A stretch of DNA of 64,000 bases from Crossaster papposus (taxonomy: Eukaryota > Echinodermata > Asteroidea > Velatida > Solasteridae). Location of the stretch: the NCBI GenBank assembly GCA_037893245.1, contig JBAIAA010000893.1, positions 1 through 64,000 of the forward strand, in the 5' to 3' direction. This document shows positions 62,401-64,000 of the stretch, in pieces. The position numbers were made by a program, and so were the translations under genes. The notes beneath the pieces were generated by a model that did no database searches, was not told where the DNA came from, and saw only the letters and a program-made list of their open reading frames with translations. The first letter of the stretch is position 1. Each line of letters opens with the position of its first letter.

Positions 62401-63539
62401 GAAAGGGAATTTCATAAGCTTTCTAATGATACCCATCACAAGTGTGTATCTGTTTAGGTTAACGAGTTATGGTCTGATGAAGATGACAGGTGGATATATT
62501 ATTGGTCGAATCCACATTCCGAGAAAAGCAGCTTTGAAATAAACAAAATTGACAAAAATCATACGGACAGCGCACACAAATCCTTTTCATTTTTATTGAT
62601 CGTTTTTAAATACAAGACATTAATGACAATAATTTTTGATAACTACACTTCCTAAAAATACAATGTTCAGAAAATTGACTTGGTCACGATTTTCACCCAT
62701 GCGTTCAATTTAACGGCCGATTGCGTAAAACGGCCCCAGCGACTTATTCCTGATTACGATGGAGCAGGTCACAAATGTGTAAAGCACTCATCTCTCTACC
62801 AGTGTGGCCCAGGTTTCATTCCCGGCTTGGACCAAAACTGGAGCATCAAAACCTTTTGTACTACTGGGTTTAGATGATGGAGCCTTTCCTTTCATGGTTC
62901 TTTGGGTTGTTTTTTATTTAATTTTTTACAGACCGGGAGAATTTGATAGATCGAAAGGCCATCGCCGCCATGCAAGCGAAGCTCCTGATGGCCCTCAAGG
63001 TGGAGGTGCAACGCAACCACCGCTCAGACCCCCATATGTTCGCCAAGATTCTCCTGCGTCTACCCGAACTCCGCACGGTGGACAACCTCCACACCCAGTT
63101 CATCGTGAAGCTACAGCTGGGCGTCGGCAGCGGGGACCTGCCCATTCCAGCCCTGTACAAGGAGGTGTATGACCTGGGCATAGCCGGCTTGCAGACCAAA
63201 GAGAACCCCGCGGACGACGGTGGCAGCGGCGGCAACGACGATGGTGACAACAGTGGCGGTGACGACAGTGGCAGAAGTGCCGACGGTGATTGGAAGTCGG
63301 CCGGCAATCCACCCATCAAGAAGGAGGCGGATCAAAACTGTTCGTCTCTGGCGGACGGGGTTGACGAGTTGAATCCGCAGGTGCAGGGGACAGAGCTTGT
63401 GAAAGAGGCTGCTACGGAGACGAAACTAGACAGGCATCAAAAGGACCTTGAGCAGATTGCTCTCATTGGCCCCGACGGCGTGGCTAGGCTCGGGCGCAAA
63501 AGGTCACAGGTCACCCAGGTGGATGCTGGGAGATGCTGA
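29856..63539 (+). CDS. Nuclear receptor of the NR1 type, eight coding exons, 539 residues
   Basis: This is a ligand- or constitutively regulated transcription factor acting in the nucleus. Coding exons are 29856-30003, 41232-41314, 50065-50206, 51009-51196, 52541-52631, 60768-60860, 62000-62266 and 62932-63539. All junctions are GT-AG and all phases fit, giving 1620 nt. Residues 56-121 form the two zinc fingers (C56/59/73/76 and C92/98/108/111) with P-box EGCKG. Residues 125-135 are a GRIP-like extension ([11 protein letters not shown]). The ligand domain runs from helix 1 (about 173-187) through FCKYIPGF-x6-DQ to AF-2 ALYKEVYDL (411-419). Charge-clamp candidates K245, K263 and E415 are present. 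An acidic Gly/Asp/Ser-rich tail (420-539) carries a SUMO-type IKKE. The first finger, the MW start of helix 3 and the LYKE AF-2 recall ROR/HR3. Other parts recall Rev-erb/E75 or PPAR, so I give no ortholog name. Confidence 0.93.
30247..30496. mobile_element. MITE family Z, copy 1 (250 bp)
   Basis: The ends GGGGCCAATTTCATAGAGCT and the reverse complement of AGCTCTATGAAATTGGCCCC match over about 30 bp, continuing into TAAGCACAA. Other members in the window are at 46914-47073 and, degenerate, at 39250-39425 and 54318-54410. Confidence 0.88.
30666..30955. mobile_element. MITE family Y, copy 1 (TTAA-flanked, palindromic ends)
   Basis: TTAA, CCAGTTCGCGCCGG, body, CCGGCGCGAACTGG, TTAA. The TTAA duplication and CC-starting inverted ends are characteristic of piggyBac-type transposition. 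Unlike the other copies, about 75 bp of the left end, including the AAAACTTTGCGTTT block, is repeated in inverted form at the right end. Confidence 0.85.
31084..31497. mobile_element. MITE of the TGTGACC superfamily (414 bp)
   Basis: The ends TGTGACCTGCTCCCACAAAA and, in reverse complement, TGTGACCCGTTCCTACAAAA are followed by similar sequence with (R)ACATAA. It is flanked by TA-rich bases. A 146-residue frame across it (30905-31345) is not a gene. Confidence 0.82.
32105..32271. mobile_element. TGTGACC-superfamily MITE, short (167 bp)
   Basis: TGTGACCCGGCACATCAAAA with ATCAGGAATAAGTC is matched in reverse complement by GACTTATTCCTGATTTTGAT then GTGCCAGGTCTCA. The ends resemble those of the 439-bp element at 62335-62773, which also has AGGAATAAGTC. 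Confidence 0.85.
32931..33320. mobile_element. MITE family X, copy 2
   Basis: It begins AAAGGTAATATACATCATTG and ends TGCAAATGGTGTATACTACC, with a body of about 390 bp shared with the copies at 33549, 49249, 52741 and 55979. Its right terminus runs directly into a family Y element. Confidence 0.88.
33319..33548. mobile_element. MITE family Y, copy 2, between two X elements
   Basis: CCAGTTCGCGCCGG to CCGGCGCGAACTGG. The right end is followed by TTAAAGGTAGTATACACC, the terminus of an X element, so this copy sits on the TTAA of that terminus. Confidence 0.88.
33549..33918. mobile_element. MITE family X, copy 3
   Basis: TTAAAGGTAGTATACACCAT to ATACCTTTAA, inverted with respect to copy 2. The two X copies flank Y copy 2 like bookends. 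The 164-residue minus-strand frame at 33460-33954 is only a translation of these repeats. Confidence 0.88.
33940..34085. mobile_element. MITE family X, deleted copy 4
   Basis: GTATACACCATTTGCAGA, then the family body with a middle deletion, then CAAGTCAGTTAA. The far end is lost. Confidence 0.7.
34174..34197. repeat. Poly-G run
   Basis: This run of about 22-24 G is in intron 1. Confidence 0.9.
34375..34578. mobile_element. MITE family Y, copy 3
   Basis: ATAA-CCAGTTCGCGCCGG to CCGGCGCGAACTGG-TTAA, 204 bp, with the body in the orientation opposite to copy 2. The left flank differs from TTAA by one base. Confidence 0.85.
34910..34945. other. Short perfect-stem hairpin
   Basis: TGCGCTCTC pairs with GAGAGCGCA across a loop containing AGG-CTGGT-CCT. 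It is a strong 36-nt hairpin with no assigned role. Confidence 0.45.
35136..38318. mobile_element. 3.18-kb non-autonomous DNA transposon with palindromic tandem repeats
   Basis: GGGTCACTCCATGAAGTT starts the element and its reverse complement ends it (24-bp ends with one mismatch, continuing SGGGCA). Direct ACAT copies flank it at 35132-35135 and 38319-38322. Inside are repeats of about 171-180 bp near 35693, 35873 and 36044 carrying GATGCTAC…GTAGCATC palindromes, a run of some 27 C (36784-36810) and CpG-rich ACAACTCG repeats near 36945-37000. No transposase frame is present. The 4-bp duplication would suit several superfamilies and I do not name one. Confidence 0.85.
35693..36065. repeat. 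Tandem ~171-180-bp repeats with 32-nt palindrome
   Basis: GATGCTACATGGACACCGTG, then TCCYGTAGCATCG, starts each unit and forms a near-perfect hairpin. The remainder (GTAAAGATAGTGCAATGATT and so on) is also shared. A weaker copy of the palindrome start lies at about 35330. Confidence 0.88.
38448..38630. mobile_element. MITE family Y, truncated copy
   Basis: The body with GGTGTGCTTCCCGGTACCAT and the right end GCGCGAACTGG-TTAA are present. The left terminus is missing. Confidence 0.8.
39131..39230. repeat. 100-bp imperfect palindrome
   Basis: GGTTTCAAACG at the left and CGTTTGAAAC at the right, with further pairing of GTGTCGAATACA and TGTATTAGACAC. It is probably a degenerate foldback element. 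Confidence 0.6.
39250..39425. mobile_element. MITE family Z, degenerate copy
   Basis: GGAGCCAATTTCGTGGAGCT followed by GCTTAGCATGAAAA resembles the family Z left end. The right end is recognisable only as CTCAGCTGGTTTTGCTTAGCA. Confidence 0.6.
40629..40862. mobile_element. MITE family Y, copy 4, next to family W
   Basis: TTAA-CCAGTTCGCGCCGG to CCGGCGCGAACTGG-TTAA, 234 bp. The right TTAA belongs to the terminus of a family W element that follows directly. Confidence 0.88.
40863..41186. mobile_element. MITE family W, copy 1
   Basis: TTAAAGTATACGTTTGGTAA to ATACGATCCTTTTAAA. The body is shared with 57028-57424, for example GGAGTGGTTATGTCCACGCA. It ends about 45 bp before the first zinc-finger exon, close to where a branch point would be expected. 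Confidence 0.82.
41232..41314 (+). CDS. Receptor exon: first zinc finger
   Basis: The 83-nt exon follows TTATTCTGCAG and ends AAG before GTAAGA. It encodes [16 protein letters not shown] then SCEGCK, with spacing C-x2-C-x13-C-x2-C. The intron between the fingers, after EGCK, is at the position used in many NR1 genes. The [15 protein letters not shown] stretch is close to ROR/HR3, whose version has SSGIHYGVITCEGCK. Confidence 0.95.
43327..43794. mobile_element. Foldback element with a second palindrome nested in it
   Basis: The outer arms ATCGCGA…AAAATGGCGGAACAAG-TCTGCGCAGGC and their inverted match end at about 43794. Inside, 43376-43650 is another long imperfect palindrome (CCACTGACCTC outside, AAGTGCAACATGGCG and TGAGCCAATGAAATGTCCAG within). 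The 102-residue frames here are repeat translations. Confidence 0.75.
44057..44155. repeat. Poly-C runs and adjoining poly-A
   Basis: Two C-runs of about 30 each are separated by GCCGCCGCCGGAACCCACCC and followed by about 17 A. The glycine-rich minus-strand frame over it is an artefact. Confidence 0.9.
45903..46400. mobile_element. 498-bp MITE with ATGCTGC ends
   Basis: ATGCTGC, then ACACTGTGGCGA at the left, is matched in reverse complement at the right (TCGCCACAGTGTGAGAGCAGCAT). The body repeats GCTTACCAACG and CCAATGCTTA. (GACTC)n runs flank it on both sides (45880-45897, 46410-46432). Confidence 0.8.
46606..46714. repeat. Direct repeat, copy 1 (with 48317-48426)
   Basis: GAAGATCTTGTTAAGATC through TATTTCAGGTCATTCC and GCAGTTT recurs 1.71 kb downstream at high identity. 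It is not flanked by inverted ends. A local duplication is the simplest reading. Confidence 0.75.
46914..47073. mobile_element. MITE family Z, copy 2 (160 bp)
   Basis: GGGGCCAATTTCATAGAGCT at the left and TAGCAGGTCTATGAAATTGG then CCCC at the right. Confidence 0.86.
48317..48426. repeat. Direct repeat, copy 2 (with 46606-46714)
   Basis: It has the same sequence as copy 1 with a few substitutions. Confidence 0.75.
49249..49576. mobile_element. MITE family X, copy 5
   Basis: AAAGGTAGGATACACCATTA to AAATGGTGTATACTACCTT. It is followed after three bases by a family Y element. Confidence 0.86.
49580..49789. mobile_element. MITE family Y, copy 5, next to family X
   Basis: CCAGTTCGCGCCGG to CGGCGAACTGG. 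The flanks (TTGA, TTAG) are decayed TTAA. It abuts X copy 5. Confidence 0.84.
50065..50206 (+). CDS. Receptor exon: second zinc finger
   Basis: The exon follows TTTTTTTCTGCAG, ends with one base of the next codon before GTGAGT at 50207, and encodes [15 protein letters not shown] up to CVELGMSKD. The four cysteines are spaced C-x5-C-x9-C-x2-C. The D-box VRGGK is unlike the D-boxes I know for ROR (PRQKN), PPAR or Rev-erb. GMSKDAVRIGR across the next junction is the usual NR1 extension. Confidence 0.95.
50477..50871 (-). mobile_element. MITE family T, copy 2
   Basis: It is inverted relative to the copy at 26285-26683. It begins GGGTATTAGGTCGTGCTGTG and has lost the last bases of the other terminus after CACTATTTTGTGACAT. 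Confidence 0.85.
50878..50930. mobile_element. Family Y fragment
   Basis: CGTTAAAGATAATTCCGCCC to AAAATAATCCTGG-TTAA corresponds to one end of family Y. Confidence 0.65.
51009..51196 (+). CDS. Receptor exon: DNA-binding extension, hinge and helix 1
   Basis: The acceptor is TTTTTTGGGTGGCAG. The exon is 188 nt and encodes [16 protein letters not shown], a hinge, and [16 protein letters not shown], which resembles helix 1 of ROR/E75-type receptors. The donor GTAAGG at 51197 is chosen because it gives phase 0, which the next exon requires, and ends the similarity. The same frame runs on without a stop to 51775 because the adjoining minisatellite is open, so the annotated end could be variable. 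Confidence 0.88.
51191..52272. repeat. Minisatellite built from the exon's own splice donor, 43 copies
   Basis: The array starts with the last six exon bases (AATTAC) and the donor GTAAGG. Every unit repeats AATTAY-GYARGG followed by a spacer ending in GAG. Units 1-6 are 23 bp, the next two are 25 bp, and fifteen central units (51379-51768) are 26 bp. After one 23-bp unit at 51769 come units of 26-27 bp to a last core at 52261. By my count 21 cores read ACGTAAGG, two read ATGTARGG and 20 read ATGCAAGG. The GC type fills units 2-6 and the central block. Confidence 0.95.
51197..52540 (+). other. Intron 4 of the receptor
   Basis: Of its 1344 bp, the first 1076 or so are the donor-derived minisatellite. 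The remainder is T-rich and ends CGCTTTCCGCAG. Confidence 0.85.
52541..52631 (+). CDS. Receptor exon: start of ligand domain, between helix 1 and helix 3
   Basis: The exon follows CGCTTTCCGCAG and encodes [15 protein letters not shown] then [15 protein letters not shown], plus one base, before GTAAGG at 52632. The region between helices 1 and 3 varies between receptors, so there is little sequence to compare. It is supported mainly by phase 0 entry, phase 1 exit and the clean fit with both neighbours. Confidence 0.82.
52741..53092. mobile_element. MITE family X, copy 6
   Basis: TTAAAGGTATATGTAAGATA starts it and the right terminus is lost after TTTACTTTCAAATGAGTAA. Confidence 0.82.
53645..54240 (-). 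mobile_element. LINE 3' fragment (CR1/L2/Jockey-like end)
   Basis: The minus-strand frame at 53997-54194 contains [19 protein letters not shown] then [12 protein letters not shown]. This is the pattern found at the end of reverse-transcriptase proteins of such LINEs (hh-GPKhWNSLP-x-L-x12-FK-x-Lh). On that strand the element ends in ATAAACTGAACTGAACTGAA, a short AACTG tandem tail. The 5' part is missing, as is usual for truncated insertions. Confidence 0.72.
54318..54410. mobile_element. MITE family Z, partial copy
   Basis: AAAATTTGGTTTGTAACTCT through TGCTGAGCAGCTTCGTGGAA matches the right half of family Z. Confidence 0.6.
54412..54837. mobile_element. TGTGACC-superfamily MITE (426 bp)
   Basis: TGTGACCTTGCACCACGAAA with TGAGTGGAAAGT is matched in reverse complement at the right (ACTTTCCGCTCATTTCGTGG then TGCCAGGTCACG). 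Confidence 0.85.
55159..55559. mobile_element. TGTGACC-superfamily MITE (401 bp)
   Basis: TGTGACCCGCTCTGCAAG to GCAGAGCGGGTCTCA. The element at 60212-60672 is an inverted relative sharing ACAACTCTGTAGTGTAATGC. Confidence 0.83.
55979..56350. mobile_element. MITE family X, copy 7
   Basis: GGTAGGATACACCATTTGCA to ATGATGAATCTTACCTTTTT, 372 bp. Confidence 0.85.
57028..57424. mobile_element. MITE family W, copy 2 (about 397 bp)
   Basis: TTAAAGGGATCGTATACGTT at the left and AAACGTATTCGATCCCTTTA at the right, both TIRs continuing with ACCAAACGT. This is the complete copy used to define the family. Confidence 0.88.
57840..58008. mobile_element. Tc1/mariner-type MITE, left part only
   Basis: TA-CAGTCAAACCTTGATATAG and the following 170 bp match 59593 onward, but without the right end. 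It lacks the extra hairpin segment seen in the longer copy. Confidence 0.78.
58227..58984. mobile_element. 758-bp MITE rich in AGTAAATGCTT repeats
   Basis: GGGTCGTATGAATTAAAAAC at the left pairs with the right end GTTTTTATGTATACGGCCC. Flanking ATT copies are at 58224-58226 and 58985-58987. The subterminal parts are made of scattered AAGTAAAAGCATTTACT-type motifs in both orientations. Confidence 0.83.
59075..59410 (+). mobile_element. tRNA-derived SINE with (ATC)n tail
   Basis: The head has a tRNA-like A box (TGGTCGGGCGG at about 59087) and a B box (GGTTCGAGTCC, 59130-59140), the two internal RNA polymerase III promoter parts. The body includes CCTTAAGCAAGGCAATTAAA and CGCCTTGGAATAGGCAAC. The element ends GATGGCGCTTTACAAATGC followed by about 20 ATC units (59347-59410). 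Confidence 0.85.
59593..60185. mobile_element. Tc1/mariner-type MITE with nested hairpin
   Basis: The ends CAGTCAAACCT and AGGTTTGACTG, each next to TA (59591-59592, 60186-60187), are typical of Tc1/mariner. A segment absent from the shorter copy at 57840 lies inside and has CGACCGAGGATCGA (59709-59722) inverted at 59857-59870. The 160- and 144-residue frames here are not genes. Confidence 0.87.
60212..60672. mobile_element. TGTGACC-superfamily MITE (461 bp)
   Basis: TGTAACCCACTCTGCAAAAA to TTTTGCAGAGTGGGTCACA. It ends some 95 bp before the helix-3 exon. Confidence 0.85.
60768..60860 (+). CDS. Receptor exon: helix 3
   Basis: The exon follows TTTTTGTCCAG and encodes [16 protein letters not shown] followed by [16 protein letters not shown] serine codon is completed at its start and a glycine codon is split at its end (GTAACG at 60861). 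K245 in FCK-YIPG matches the helix-3 lysine of the coactivator charge clamp (K301 of human PPAR-gamma by position). MW at the beginning matches ROR helix 3. Confidence 0.92.
60861..61999 (+). other. Intron 6 of the receptor
   Basis: Borders are GTAACG and TTGAGCAG. Most of it is the nested MITE pair listed next. Confidence 0.85.
61006..61703. mobile_element. MITE with a same-family MITE inside it
   Basis: The outer ends are GGGACCGATTTCACGAAACT and …TTTGAAATCGGCCCC. The inner ends CCTAGGATCGATTTCACTAA and its inverse lie at 61099 and 61636. The inner and outer termini resemble each other. A 24-bp-type repeat (ACAGACAATATTC) occupies 61455-61510. Confidence 0.78.
62000..62266 (+). CDS. Receptor exon: helices 4 to 8
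   Basis: The 267-nt exon follows TTGAGCAG. It encodes [17 protein letters not shown], the ligand-domain signature, through [20 protein letters not shown] to VLYAD before GTACGT at 62267. K263 is the second charge-clamp lysine. The exon is much more GC-rich than the introns. A 186-residue frame overlapping it in another frame (61758-62318) is a shadow. Confidence 0.95.
62267..62931 (+). other. Intron 7 of the receptor
   Basis: Borders are GTACGT and TTTTTTACAG. Two thirds of it is the next element. Confidence 0.88.
62335..62773. mobile_element. TGTGACC-superfamily MITE (439 bp)
   Basis: TGTAACCCGCTCTATCGAAA with TTAGGAATAAGTC pairs with the right end GACTTATTCCTGATTACGAT then GGAGCAGGTCACA. 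Confidence 0.85.
62932..63539 (+). CDS. Receptor last coding exon: helices 9 to 12 and C-terminal tail
   Basis: The exon follows TTTTTTACAG. It encodes [31 protein letters not shown] (helices 10/11) and AF-2 ALYKEVYDL, whose pattern matches LYKELF of ROR and LLQEIY of PPAR. The receptor therefore looks able to bind coactivators. The tail of about 120 residues contains an acidic low-complexity stretch ([20 protein letters not shown]), IKKE (a SUMO-site pattern) and GRKRS near the end. The stop is TGA 63537-63539. Such a long F domain is unusual for NR1 receptors. Confidence 0.94.
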
Positions 63540-63629
63540 CAGAAACGTCTCCTGGATGTGCTCGGCGTGAGATAAAATGGGGTTTGGTCGGAGGTCAGGT
63601 TACGACAATGGAAAGCATGCAGCTGAGAG

Positions 63630-63754
63630 TTAGGCCGTGTCCGAAACGGGCTTCTAGAGCTACGGCTACGTCTATTGTCAGCCTGCTCACGTGTATTTGT
63701 AATGGGCGAACACCTAGACAATAGCCATAGACAAGAGATTCGGACGCGGCCTAA
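63630..63754. mobile_element. 125-bp MITE in the 3' untranslated region
   Basis: The ends TTAGGCCGTGTCCGAA and, in reverse complement, TTAGGCCGCGTCCGAA match with one difference. Inner parts also pair (GGCTACGTCTATTGTC with GACAATAGCC). There is no coding content. Confidence 0.8.
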
Positions 63755-63978
63755 GTTAGAATGGGGGTTGTCAGAGGTTGAGGTTCAAAGTTAATGGAAA
63801 CCAAGTTCGTAGTTCAAGACATAACAACAGGGAAAGATGTGCAGCTTAGATTTGAGGGTTGGTTAGAGAATGGGGTTGTGGGTCAAAGGTTGGGGTTGAA
63901 AGTTCACGGTAACTGAGTTTATGGTTCAAGACGAGTAATGAAAGGGAAAATCATCATGCAGCTGAGAGTCGGAGGTTG

Positions 63979-63984
63979 AATAAA
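63979..63984 (+). promoter_or_regulatory. Candidate polyadenylation signal AATAAA
   Basis: This is an AATAAA some 440 bp after the stop codon. The cleavage site would lie at or just beyond the window edge. As it sits in a 3' UTR repeat, it might not be the one used. Confidence 0.4.
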
Positions 63985-64000
63985 ATGAGGTTTAGAACTA

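Larger units (their letters stand above)
63540..64000 (+). other. 3' untranslated region with imperfect ~118-bp repeats
   Basis: Sequence after the stop repeats itself with a period of about 118 bp (GCAGCTGAGAGT near 63619, GCAGCTTAGATTTGAGG near 63840, GCAGCTGAGAGTCGGAGG near 63958). A MITE interrupts the first copy. The right end of the transcript is not certain. Confidence 0.6.

Overview
The window is nuclear DNA of an animal. It has large introns with GT-AG borders, one metazoan-specific gene (a nuclear receptor), many short inverted-repeat transposons, a tRNA-derived SINE and a LINE tail. The repeat families, such as those with termini GGGGCCAATTTCATAGAG and TGTGACCYGCTC, and the many TACATGTA and poly-G/poly-C runs remind me of echinoderm or hemichordate genomes. 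A starfish-like ambulacrarian is my best guess. That is inference, because no species marker is visible.

Layout. Bases 1-19768 are a head-to-tail array of a unit of about 4.84 kb: four units plus a partial fifth, with the array running off the left edge. Each unit holds three related CpG-rich cores and a minisatellite with a 231-bp higher-order period. Bases 19769-24843 are a second, looser tandem family of about 0.7 kb units, interrupted by a 1.75 kb insert. Bases 24844-29829 are mostly unassigned sequence with two MITEs, one weak gene-like fragment and a plausible upstream non-coding exon. Bases 29830 to at least 63984 are one gene on the plus strand, a nuclear receptor of the NR1 type. Its eight coding exons (1620 nt, 539 residues) join in frame at every junction. 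Its introns are packed with MITEs that often lie end to end or inside one another.

The receptor has a complete two-finger DNA-binding domain, a GRIP-like extension, a full ligand-binding domain with the coactivator charge-clamp residues and AF-2 helix, and a long acidic, glycine-rich tail. By eye it sits among ROR/HR3, Rev-erb/E75 and PPAR without clearly being any one of them.

The most striking feature is at the 3' end of the fourth coding exon (51009-51196). The exon-intron border itself has been amplified into a minisatellite of 43 copies (51191-52272). Each copy carries the last exon bases AATTAY followed by a GTAAGG or GCAAGG donor. About half the copies are consensus GT donors. A central block carries GC instead, and the same base change removes the TAA stop, so the exon's reading frame stays open through that block. 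A second strong finding is that a piggyBac-like MITE repeatedly sits on the TTAA supplied by the ends of other MITEs. A third is a 3.18 kb inverted-repeat element in intron 1 with tandem palindromes inside.
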